Of a stretch of 64,000 nucleotides of DNA, positions 52,937 through 60,726 are shown one piece after another. Position 1 is the first letter of the stretch; the number at the start of each line of letters is the position of its first letter. This DNA comes from Methanofollis sp. W23 (lineage in GTDB: Archaea; Halobacteriota; Methanomicrobia; Methanomicrobiales; Methanofollaceae). Under the pieces are notes generated by a model, which was not told where the DNA came from, searched no databases, and saw nothing but the letters and a program-made list of their open reading frames with translations. The position numbers and the translations under genes are program-made. The DNA lies in assembly GCF_017875325.1 (NCBI RefSeq), contig NZ_JAGGMN010000001.1, forward strand, positions 2,748,140 to 2,812,139. Direction: 5' to 3'.

Positions 52937-54436
52937 ATGGCAGAAAATCAGCGTTGGAGTTCTCGAAAAATGTTCATTCTCGCCGTTGTCAGTTCGGCGA
53001 TAGGTCTGGGAAACCTCTGGCGTTTCCCATACGTCGCATATGAGAACGGCGGCGGCGCGTTCCTTATCCCCTACCTGATTGCAATGTTCACTGTCGGGAT
53101 CCCCCTCCTCATCCTTGAGACAGGGGTGGGATACAAGACCCAGGCAGGCCCGCCGATGGCATTCAAGCGTCTGCTGGGCAAGTGGTACAGTGTGATCGGA
53201 TGGGCTGCGGTCCTGGTCGCCTTTCTCATCGTCACCTATTACTCGGTGATTGTGGCGTGGAGTTTCGACTATCTTGGCTTTTCATTTAACCTGGCCTGGG
53301 GCAGCGACCCGGCTACGTTCTTCTACGAAGATTTTCTCCAGGTCTCTGATGGGTTCTTCTCCATCGGCGGCCTGAACCTGGTGGTCCTTGCCGGTGCGGT
53401 CCTTGCCTGGATCTGGATCTATCTCTCCATCTTCAAGGGCGTCAGGTCGGTCGAGAAGATGGCCTGGATCACGGTTGTCGTCCCCTGGCTGCTGATCATT
53501 CTCTTCGTGTTCAGGGGGATCACCCTGCCTGGCGCGATGGACGGGCTCTCCTACTACCTGACCCCGCAGTTCGAGGCTCTTCTTGATCCAGGCGTCTGGA
53601 TCGCCGCCTATGGCCAGGTATTCTACTCGATGTCAATCGGGATGGCGATCATCATCGCATACTCCCGATTCCTCGGCGAGAAGTCCGACGTGGTGAAGAG
53701 CACCGTGCTCATCGCGATCGCCGACTGTTTCACCTCGATCTTTGCAGGTATTGCAGTCTTCTCCACGCTTGGGTATCTTGCCTTCACGCATGGCGTCCCG
53801 GTGACTGAGGTGGTCAGGAGCGGGATCGAACTGGCGTTCGTGACCTATCCCGCCGTCATCAGTGCGCTCCCGTTCCTCCCTGAGCTCTTCGGCATCCTCT
53901 TCTTTGCGATGCTCATCACCCTTGGGGTCGGGTCGTCCTTCTCTCTGGTGCAGGCGGTGAGCGCCAGTCTCTCTGATTATGTCAAGACCGAACGCTGGTG
54001 TCTCAATGCAGTCATCTGCGCCGCAGCCTTTGCGGTGAGCCTGATCTATATGACCGATGCCGGTATCCTCTGGCTCGATATCGTCGACAATTATGTCAAC
54101 CAGTTCCTGATCCTTCTGGTCGGGTTTGCCGAGGCCCTTGCCATCGGGTATGTCTATGGCGCTCCCAAACTGCGTGAGTTTGTCAACCAGTTCTCTGACT
54201 GGAAGGCCGGGCGCTGGTGGGACGCCTGTATCTGGGTCGTCGTCCCGCTCTTCCTTGGGTCGGCCCTGCTCTTCAATATCGTCACCGACCTTTCTGATCC
54301 TTATGGTGACTATCCGCTTGCGGCCACCCTTGTTGGATGGGCTGAGGTCATCCTCCTCCCGGTTTTTGCGATGGCTCTCACCTATATCTATCGGAACCAT
54401 AAGGGCGTGGATGTCGAGGAAAAGGCCTCAGAATAA
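52937..54436 (+). CDS. Sodium-dependent transporter, NSS/SNF family
   Basis: 499 residues with about 11-12 membrane segments. The sodium and substrate site in helix 1 is SSAIGLGNLWRFPYVAYENG, the hallmark of LeuT-fold neurotransmitter-sodium symporters. Prokaryotic members take up amino acids with Na+. It stands alone between two amino acid ABC transporters on the same strand. The C-terminal tail is short and charged. Confidence 0.93.
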   Translation: MAENQRWSSRKMFILAVVSSAIGLGNLWRFPYVAYENGGGAFLIPYLIAMFTVGIPLLILETGVGYKTQAGPPMAFKRLLGKWYSVIGWAAVLVAFLIVTYYSVIVAWSFDYLGFSFNLAWGSDPATFFYEDFLQVSDGFFSIGGLNLVVLAGAVLAWIWIYLSIFKGVRSVEKMAWITVVVPWLLIILFVFRGITLPGAMDGLSYYLTPQFEALLDPGVWIAAYGQVFYSMSIGMAIIIAYSRFLGEKSDVVKSTVLIAIADCFTSIFAGIAVFSTLGYLAFTHGVPVTEVVRSGIELAFVTYPAVISALPFLPELFGILFFAMLITLGVGSSFSLVQAVSASLSDYVKTERWCLNAVICAAAFAVSLIYMTDAGILWLDIVDNYVNQFLILLVGFAEALAIGYVYGAPKLREFVNQFSDWKAGRWWDACIWVVVPLFLGSALLFNIVTDLSDPYGDYPLAATLVGWAEVILLPVFAMALTYIYRNHKGVDVEEKASE

Positions 54437-54451
54437 TTTCTTTTTTTTATT

Positions 54452-54779
54452 GGCTCTGTAGGATCCGGCATGAGCCCCTGGCTCAGGCATACGCGTGAAA
54501 ATTGTTGGAGTTCTTTAAGAGTGAGTGACCCCTTGCTCCCTCGGTATACCAGGACACCACGCGGGACGATCATCGAATGCCCAGCCCACCTGGTTATCTT
54601 CGTCTGGAGGTCGGGGGGCATTCGCTCCCCGTCGAAGAGAATCATCAAGAAAATTTCTATCTCTGAGTGGGTTGGCCGCGATGCGATCGGTCAAAGACGG
54701 CAGCGCTCCCAGCCAAAAGGGTAGGAGGGTGAGTGCATCATACGCATACTAAGGATTGGTGAGGGTTTCCTACAGGACT
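54452..54779. mobile_element. TIR element, diverged copy (about 328 bp)
   Basis: Left end GGCTCTGTAGGATCCGGC begins 15 bp after the NSS transporter stop, directly beyond a T-run. Right end gagggtttcctacaggact ends near 54779. The left arm (catgagcccctggctcaggc) is shared with the 14272 copy and, reversed, with the remnant near 39.3 kb, defining a second subtype. No target duplication was found. Confidence 0.55.
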
Positions 54780-54794
54780 GATCTTTCAAATTCC

Positions 54795-55028
54795 GGCTCT
54801 GTAGAAATCCTCTTGGTGAATCTCTCTGGCGGGGGGCTTGCCGCCCCCCGAAACCCCCCCGCCACACGATATGTCGAGGTCGGCAGCACTCTCGTCAGAG
54901 TTGCCCATGATGCCTTCCCGCCCCTATCTCCCTTCTGGGGGTCGGGGGGCAGCGCCCCCGGCGAGAAGATGGAGGACGGTGGTTGAATCGCGCTCGCACC
55001 GAGAATTGGTGAGGCTTTCTACAGGGCC
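54795..55028 (+). mobile_element. TIR element, full-length copy (234 bp)
   Basis: Termini GGCTCTGTAGAAATCCTC and, reversed, GGCCCTGTAGAAAGCCTC match at 16 of 18, the best-preserved pair. It contains a left hairpin (cggggggcttgccgcccccc), a middle tcgaggtcggcagcactctc segment and a right agcgcccccggcg segment. No target duplication is evident. The remainder to 55274 holds the promoter of the second transporter operon (agatatatc at about 55242-55250). Confidence 0.82.
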
Positions 55029-55274
55029 GCTCCAGGAGAATTCTCCAGGATTTTTTGCCCTGCTCTCCGAGCCTGAGAGTCTTCCTCTCTCATCTCAGGT
55101 GCGTTTTCCATCGTTCACGAATGATGAGGAATGGCGTGGGGCAGCAGGGTCGGTCTGGTGCGATCGTATCAGTTCATGGGGTAAAATAGAAGGTATTTCG
55201 GGCCTCTCCTCTATTCGTCCAGGCCCTTGCTAATTCATAAAAGATATATCACGGCCGACCCTATTTTTTTATGA

Positions 55275-56078
55275 ATGAATATGAAGTTGGGTGGTGGTCT
55301 GCTGGTCCTTATACTTGCCTGTACAGTCTGCTTTGCAGGGTGTACGGGTGGTGCGACGCCAGCGGACCAGGACCAGGGATCCGACGGTGCCGACGATGTC
55401 CCTACATACATTGTTGGTGTCGATGCGGCGTATCCTCCATATGCCTCCATGGAGAAAGACGGCACGATCACTGGACTTGACGTCGAGTCAATCCAGTGGA
55501 TCGCCGAGAAGAAAGGCTTCAAGGTCGAGATCAAAGGGATGGAATGGGACGGGATCATCCCCGCACTTCAGCAGGGCAAGATCGATATGGTCTACTCTGG
55601 CATGACCATCACGCCTGAGCGTCTTGCGATGGTAAACTTCTCCAAGCCGTACCTGACGATCAACCAGTCCTTCGCCGTCCATGACGACTCCGGGATCACG
55701 ATGGAGGATATCATGGCTGGCAAGGTCGTGATCGGTGCCCAGCGCGGGACCACCGGTGCCTACTGGGTGGAACAGAACCTCATCGCAAATGGCACGATGT
55801 CCAAGGACGACCTGAAATACTTTGACAGTTTCCCGATTGCCATCACCGCTCTGAACAACAGGCAGGTCGATGCGACGGTCTACGATAAGCCCCCGCACCT
55901 CGACGCGATCCAGGGTCAGCCCCTCCATATCGTGGGTGAGATCTACACCGGCGAGAACTATGGCGTGGCGATCAGGAAGGACGACCCCGAACTCCTCCAG
56001 ACCGTCAACGAGGGCCTGGACGAGTTGATGGCCTCTCCAAAGTGGGAAGAACTTCTCAAGAAATACGAGATGCTCTGA
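55275..56078 (+). CDS. Amino acid ABC transporter substrate-binding lipoprotein (system 2)
   Basis: 267 residues. The signal peptide ends in a lipobox-like VCFAGCTGG. The binding fold has VGVDAAYPPYASM, GLDVESIQWIAEKKGFK, MVYSGMTITPERLAMVNFS and VVIGAQRGTTGAYW. It is clearly paralogous to the 49740-50522 protein but much more diverged than the ATPases are, so the two systems probably differ in ligand preference. A TATA-like agatatatc lies 28 bp before the ATG. Confidence 0.92.
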   Translation: MNMKLGGGLLVLILACTVCFAGCTGGATPADQDQGSDGADDVPTYIVGVDAAYPPYASMEKDGTITGLDVESIQWIAEKKGFKVEIKGMEWDGIIPALQQGKIDMVYSGMTITPERLAMVNFSKPYLTINQSFAVHDDSGITMEDIMAGKVVIGAQRGTTGAYWVEQNLIANGTMSKDDLKYFDSFPIAITALNNRQVDATVYDKPPHLDAIQGQPLHIVGEIYTGENYGVAIRKDDPELLQTVNEGLDELMASPKWEELLKKYEML

Positions 56079-56228
56079 GCCATCTCTTTGTTCTGGTTGC
56101 GATGCAACCGATAGGGTGAGGGGTTAAACCCCAAACCTTTTGTGAAATGCCGGATAACCATGAGATACTGTATTCCTGGTGAACACATAGAACATGGCCG
56201 CTCCTTTGTGTGGCTATAGGGACTGAAC

Positions 56229-56903
56229 ATGGATGTTGTAACTATCCTGGTGGAATGGTTCCCATATCTTGTCCTGGGGATCATTCAGACCCTTGCTCTG
56301 GTGCTCGCGTCCCTTGGTCTGGGGCTGCTTTTCGGCCTGCCGATGGCACTCGGCCAGATCTATGGGAACCGTGTGCTCCAGAGTATAATTTCGGTATATG
56401 TCTGGTTCTTCAGAGGCATGCCTGTCCTGGTACTCCTGTTCCTCTTCTTCTTTGGCATATTCCCCTCTCTGAACCTTGATGTCGCACCGTTTTACGTGGC
56501 CGTCGTTGTCCTGGGGTTGAGGGGAGCGGCGTACCAGTCCCAGATCTTTAGGGGCGCGATCCTCTCGATCAGCGAGGGGCAGATGACCGCCGCGAGGTCG
56601 CTCGGGATGACGCGGATGCAGGCGATCAGGAGCATCATCCTCCCGCAGGCGGCGCGGATCGCCCTGCCTGGATGGTCAAACGAGTACCCGACGGTGCTGA
56701 CCGATACGTCGGTATGTTATGCGATCGGGGTGGCTGAGATCCTGACACGGACGACGCAGATTGTGGCCCAGACCTACATCGCGATGCCGCTTTATCTGGC
56801 GGCAGCCGGGATCTATCTCGTCCTCAACTATGCGGGGATGAAAGGACTGCATATGCTGGAGAAGAAGACCAGTATTCCAGGGTTTGGACAAGGAGGTGTC
56901 TAG
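56229..56903 (+). CDS. Amino acid ABC transporter permease A (system 2)
   Basis: 224 residues, about five membrane segments, with the EAA-like loop GQMTAARSLGMTRMQAIR. Paralogue of the 50647-51324 permease. It is 150 bp downstream of the binding-protein gene, as in system 1, so the binding protein may be made at a different level from the membrane complex. Confidence 0.92.
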   Translation: MDVVTILVEWFPYLVLGIIQTLALVLASLGLGLLFGLPMALGQIYGNRVLQSIISVYVWFFRGMPVLVLLFLFFFGIFPSLNLDVAPFYVAVVVLGLRGAAYQSQIFRGAILSISEGQMTAARSLGMTRMQAIRSIILPQAARIALPGWSNEYPTVLTDTSVCYAIGVAEILTRTTQIVAQTYIAMPLYLAAAGIYLVLNYAGMKGLHMLEKKTSIPGFGQGGV

Positions 56904-56907
56904 AGAT

Positions 56908-57663
56908 ATGGGTTCAGAGGACTGCATCCTCCGTGTTGAGGATATCCATAAACAATATGGTGATCGCGAGGTGCTCCGCGGGGTCACCTTCGAGGTAAAG
57001 AAGGGTGAGACAAAGGTGTTCATCGGTCCTTCGGGGACCGGGAAGAGCACGTTGCTGCGGTGCATCAACCAGTTGACCGAGCCCGACGCTGGTCGTGTGT
57101 TCCTGCAGGGGGAGGAGGTGACGCATTCTGGGAACCGTATCAATTATTTCCGGCAGAAGATCGGGATGGTATTCCAGAACTTCTACCTCTTCGACCACCT
57201 TACGGCGCTGCGGAACGTGGAGATCGCCCTCCTGAAGGTGAAGAAGATGGACCCTGCGGCGGCACGCGAGAAGGCGCTCGCCGAACTGCGTCGGGTCGGG
57301 ATGGAGGACTGGGCCGAGAACTATCCTGCCGAACTCTCAGGTGGTCAGGCGCAGCGTGTCTCGATCGCGCGCGCCCTTGCGATGGACCCCGACGTGATCC
57401 TCTTTGACGAACCGACCTCTGCCCTCGACCCTGAACTGACCCGCGAGGTGCTCGAGGTGATGAAGACGCTTGCTCGGCAGGGGATGACGATGCTTGTGGT
57501 GACGCACGAGATGAGTTTTGCCAGGTCGGTGGCAAACGAGATCATCTTCATGGAGCATGGGAAGGTCCAGGAGCATGGTGCTCCTGCCGACCTCATGACA
57601 GGTCCTGCATTTACCCGCACACGCGAGTTCATAGGAACATTCCAGGACTTTGACGAGCAGTGA
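56908..57663 (+). CDS. Amino acid ABC transporter ATP-binding protein (system 2)
   Basis: 251 residues, with the same Walker A, signature and Walker B motifs as the system 1 ATPase; the core differs by one residue (Ser to Ala in the TEPDxGR segment), plus the last six residues. The ATG at 56908 follows AAGGAGGTG; an upstream in-frame TTG is not needed. The near-identity is confined to this gene (56904-57642). Confidence 0.95.
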   Translation: MGSEDCILRVEDIHKQYGDREVLRGVTFEVKKGETKVFIGPSGTGKSTLLRCINQLTEPDAGRVFLQGEEVTHSGNRINYFRQKIGMVFQNFYLFDHLTALRNVEIALLKVKKMDPAAAREKALAELRRVGMEDWAENYPAELSGGQAQRVSIARALAMDPDVILFDEPTSALDPELTREVLEVMKTLARQGMTMLVVTHEMSFARSVANEIIFMEHGKVQEHGAPADLMTGPAFTRTREFIGTFQDFDEQ

Positions 57664-57675
57664 CGTGGCGAGACA

Positions 57676-58335
57676 ATGGATGATATAGTATTCCTGACGA
57701 CGGTTCTTCTCCCTGCCCTCTGGGACGGGGTGCTGGTCACCCTCCTTCTCATCGCAGTGGCAGCTCCCTTCGGATTCCTCCTCGGGATCAGTCTTGCGGT
57801 CGGCAGGACCTATGGGACCCGTCTCATCTCGTTCCCATGCAAGGCCTTTGTCATCTTTGTCAAGGGGATCCCACTTCTCCTCCTCCTCTTCATCCTCTAC
57901 TTTGGCCTGCCCTCGGTCGGGATCAGGTTCCCGTCGGCAGAGTGGGCGGCGATCATCGGGTTTATCTTCTGTAATGGAGCGTATAGTTCGGAATATATCA
58001 GGGGTGCGCTCCTCTCGGTGAAGGAGGGGCAGATGATCGCGGCCCAGGCACTCGGGATGACGCGCGTCCAGGCGGTCAAAAATATCGTCCTCCCCCAGGC
58101 GCTCCGCAGGGCCATCCCAGGGCTGACCAACGAGTTCATTTATCTCATCAAATACTCGTCTCTGGCCTACATGATCACGGTCATTGAACTGACCGGTGCG
58201 GGCAAACTGGTGGCGACAAAGTATTTCACCTTCAACGAGACCTTCATCGTGGTCGGGATCGTTTATCTCTTCCTGGTCACGGTTACGACCCTGGTCGCAA
58301 ACCGGCTTGAGAAGAAATACGCCGTCCCTGTGTGA
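57676..58335 (+). CDS. Amino acid ABC transporter permease B (system 2)
   Basis: 219 residues, about five membrane segments, with the EAA-like loop GQMIAAQALGMTRVQAVK and FVKGIPLLLLLFILYFGLPS. Paralogue of the 52085-52753 permease. Last gene of the second transporter operon; a TIR element starts 28 bp after its stop. Confidence 0.92.
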   Translation: MDDIVFLTTVLLPALWDGVLVTLLLIAVAAPFGFLLGISLAVGRTYGTRLISFPCKAFVIFVKGIPLLLLLFILYFGLPSVGIRFPSAEWAAIIGFIFCNGAYSSEYIRGALLSVKEGQMIAAQALGMTRVQAVKNIVLPQALRRAIPGLTNEFIYLIKYSSLAYMITVIELTGAGKLVATKYFTFNETFIVVGIVYLFLVTVTTLVANRLEKKYAVPV

Positions 58336-58363
58336 GGGACTCAATCTTTTTTCCATTTTTTTC

Positions 58364-58599
58364 GGCTTTGGAGAAATTGTCTAGATGAATCTCTCTGGCG
58401 GGGGGCAGGCCGTTCTTCAAACACCCTGCCACACGATAGATCGAGGACGGCAGTACTCTCTTCATGGTCATCTATTCTGCCTTCCCGACCCCCTCGTCAT
58501 CCTGTGGGGCTCTGGGGGTAACACCCCCGGCGTGTGTGCTTGTGAGAAGGCAGTTGATACATGCACATACCAGGAGGAGGTGGAGGTTTCAACAGGGCC
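58364..58599 (+). mobile_element. TIR element, full-length copy (236 bp)
   Basis: Left end GGCTTTGGAGAAATTGTC; right end reversed GGCCCTGTTGAAACCTCC. It has the left G-rich segment (ctggcggggggcaggccg) and right remnants of the family. Flanks tttttttc and gaaaatgc are inverted to each other, so no target duplication. It lies 28 bp past the ABC operon stop, in a T-run that looks like its terminator. Confidence 0.65.
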
Positions 58600-58753
58600 G
58601 AAAATGCGTGAAGAAATCGTAGGGAACGACATCATCCTCTTCATGATCCTGTCCCTATCTTCATCTCGGAGGCCGTGAGCACCCCCCTGGCGTATGTGCT
58701 GTGGGGAGGGACATCGATCATCTGTGCTGCGGCCACAGAAAAACGAAGAATTT
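58600..58753. repeat. Direct repeat, first copy, in the element cluster
   Basis: The segment 58609-58649 (tgaagaaatcgtagggaacg and onwards) recurs at 59211-59251 with two mismatches in 41 bases. No gene seen in this stretch. Confidence 0.6.
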
Positions 58754-58984
58754 GGCCCTGTAGAAATCCTCTTGATGACTATCTCTGGCGGGGTGCTGGC
58801 CGCCCCCCGCACCCCCCGCGTCAAGATAGGTCGAGGATGGCAACACTCTCGTCACAATTTCCCATAATATCTTCCCGCCCCTATCTTCCTCCTAGGGGTC
58901 CGGGGGCAGCGCCCCCGGCGCGAGGCTATGGGAAGGCGGATGACACACATTTTCCACACGAGAAGTGAGGGTTTCTACAGAGCT
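58754..58984 (+). mobile_element. TIR element, full-length copy (231 bp) with perfect 8-bp target duplication
   Basis: Termini GGCCCTGTAGAAATCCTC and, reversed, AGCTCTGTAGAAACCCTC match at 15 of 18. The 8-bp direct repeat aagaattt flanks it at 58746-58753 and 58985-58992. Interior closely follows the 54795 copy, including the tcgaggatggcaacactctc segment and the agcgcccccggcg right segment. Confidence 0.85.
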
Positions 58985-59693
58985 AAGAATTTTTCTCTCT
59001 CGCGCTGGGGGTTGCACCCCCGAGACCCCCTACGACGAGGATGGGGGTGGGGCGGCGACGAAGTGGTGATCTTGCTTGCTGCCCCCGCGTGAAGCGCGTG
59101 ATCAGCGGCGTCCGGGTCCGACATTTGAGGGATGACACGACACTAGTGGTGCATCAAGAACGAATAGTCGGCACCATGATGCAATTGAACAGGATCTCTC
59201 TTTCTTCGTGTGAAGAAATCGTAGGGAACGACACCCTCCTCTTCATGATCCCTCCTCTGCCTTTCCGGCCCAATCGCAATCCTGGAGGTCTGGGGGCGCC
59301 GCGCCCCCTGGGCATATGGGGGGGGAAGGTGTGATGATCAGGTGTGCCACCCTCATTGCAGAGTTTTTCCTGTCATCTCGCACGGGTGGGAACCCCCCAG
59401 GCCCCCCTGGAATGAAGAGAGGCGGGGGGCGGTGATGGCTTGTGTCCCTGTCCGTTGTCTCGTCTTGAGGAGCGTGATCAAAGGTCTCGAAAGGTCCGAC
59501 ATTTGAGGGATGACTCACCACCGGTAGAAATCTTTGAGGTGATTCTCTCCGGCAGGAGGCATGCTGCCACACGAGAGGTTGGGGACGGTAACACCTTCGT
59601 CATGGTCGTCCATGTTGCCTTCCTGCTCCAATCTTTGTCCTGGGGATCTGATGGCTCGGAGCATGAACGATCTTGAGAGAATTTTCAATTTTC
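58985..59693. repeat. Spacer with two pairs of direct repeats
   Basis: No gene seen. A 21-base word, gtccgacatttgagggatga plus one base, occurs at 59116-59136 and 59494-59514 inside longer similar segments beginning gcgtgatca (59096 and 59472). The second copy of the 41-bp repeat is at 59211-59251. The repeats suggest segmental duplication or a second, poorly bounded element. Confidence 0.5.
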
Positions 59694-59817
59694 TGCTCTG
59701 TAGAAACTCTCTGAATGTCTCTCTCTGGTGGAGGGCGTGCCCCCCCCGGCGGGGATCATGAGGGAAGGTGGGAAAATCACGTTTGCACCCATATGGGGTG
59801 AGGGGTTCTACAAAGCC
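59694..59817 (+). mobile_element. TIR element, internally deleted copy (124 bp) with perfect 8-bp target duplication
   Basis: Left end TGCTCTGTAGAAACTCTC; right end reversed GGCTTTGTAGAACCCCTC. The direct repeat caattttc flanks it at 59686-59693 and 59818-59825. It keeps both arms but lacks the middle ~110 bp of full-length copies. The following 59826-60102 stretch shows no gene and holds the upstream region of the TusA-like gene. Confidence 0.85.
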
Positions 59818-60102
59818 CAATTTTCAAGGGGATGGGCCAGGCACGAGGCGGTGGGAGGGCGATTCAGTCATGCTTGCGCCGGGGAGCAACTCGAGGTTCA
59901 GAGATATTCTCGACTCACCTGGATCATCGAACGAACCTTCTCGCCATTATATTCAGAAGTGACCCTTCAGGTCATCCTGCCGCCAGCCTCACCAGACCCC
60001 CCTTCAGAGGTAGGTTTATCCCCCGCGGTCACCTATGCCCCCGAGATGGGGGGGACAGGACCGGGATGATTGTAGGACAATTCTGCCTGAGAGGTTGGTT
60101 GA

Positions 60103-60345
60103 ATGGCTGAGGAGGAGAGCGCAGCACGGGAACTGGACTGCGTCGGCCTCTTCTGCCCGGAACCGATTGCACGGACAAAAGAAGAGATCGAGAAGGTCGC
60201 CGTCGGCGAGGTGTTGAAGGTCGAGGCCGACGACCCGGCGGCAGAGGAGGACATCACCCGCTGGGCAAAGCGGACCGGGCACGAGATCGTCGGGTTTGGG
60301 AAGGCCGGGGGGATCCTGACCTTCTATATCAGGAGAACGGTGTGA
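60103..60345 (+). CDS. TusA-family sulfur carrier protein
   Basis: 80 residues. The LDCVGLFCPEPI segment has the CPxP sulfur-carrier cysteine (Cys18). TusA proteins carry a persulfide between enzymes in tRNA thiolation, cofactor synthesis and sulfur metabolism. First gene of the TusA-DsrE-NifS-IscU run; the DsrE-like gene follows after nine bases. Confidence 0.92.
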   Translation: MAEEESAARELDCVGLFCPEPIARTKEEIEKVAVGEVLKVEADDPAAEEDITRWAKRTGHEIVGFGKAGGILTFYIRRTV

Positions 60346-60354
60346 GGTGATAAT

Positions 60355-60714
60355 GTGGCAAAGATCGTGTATGTCCAGACGAGCGGGCCTGATACGCCTG
60401 AACGGCTGTACGCCCCGTTCATCCTCGGGGCGACGGCGGTGAGCATGGGGGTCGAGGCGGCGATCTTCTTTATGATCAAGGGGGTGATGGTCGTCAAGCA
60501 GGGCGAGGCTGAGAAGGTGAGGGTCGGGGCCTTCCCGCCCCTTGCAGAAGCGATGCAGCAGGCGCTCGATGCCGGCGTGAAGGTCTATATCTGCGAGCAG
60601 AGCACGCAGTTGCTCGGGATCCCGCGGGGCGAATTCATCCCTGAGGGAGTGATCGCCGGTGGGGCGACGCTCAATGACCTCGCCCTTGAGGCCGATGCGG
60701 TCCTGACCTTCTGA
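60355..60714 (+). CDS. DsrE-family protein
   Basis: 119 residues. DsrE/DsrF-like fold: VYVQTSGPDTPERLYAPFIL at the start and VKVYICEQSTQLLG with a conserved-position cysteine (Cys80) that could accept a persulfide. DsrE proteins partner TusA in sulfur transfer. Start is GTG with GAGGTGAT upstream. It lies between the TusA and NifS-like genes. Confidence 0.88.
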   Translation: MAKIVYVQTSGPDTPERLYAPFILGATAVSMGVEAAIFFMIKGVMVVKQGEAEKVRVGAFPPLAEAMQQALDAGVKVYICEQSTQLLGIPRGEFIPEGVIAGGATLNDLALEADAVLTF

Positions 60715-60726
60715 GGGGGGGCGCAA

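Noticed and set aside
57337-58356. 339-codon minus-strand frame opposite the ABC transporter genes
   Set aside because: It overlaps the conserved ATPase and permease genes and shows no family features.
58364-59825. CRISPR-like repeat array
   Set aside because: Copies are too long, unevenly spaced and have inverted ends with target duplications; there are no short regular repeats and no cas genes.
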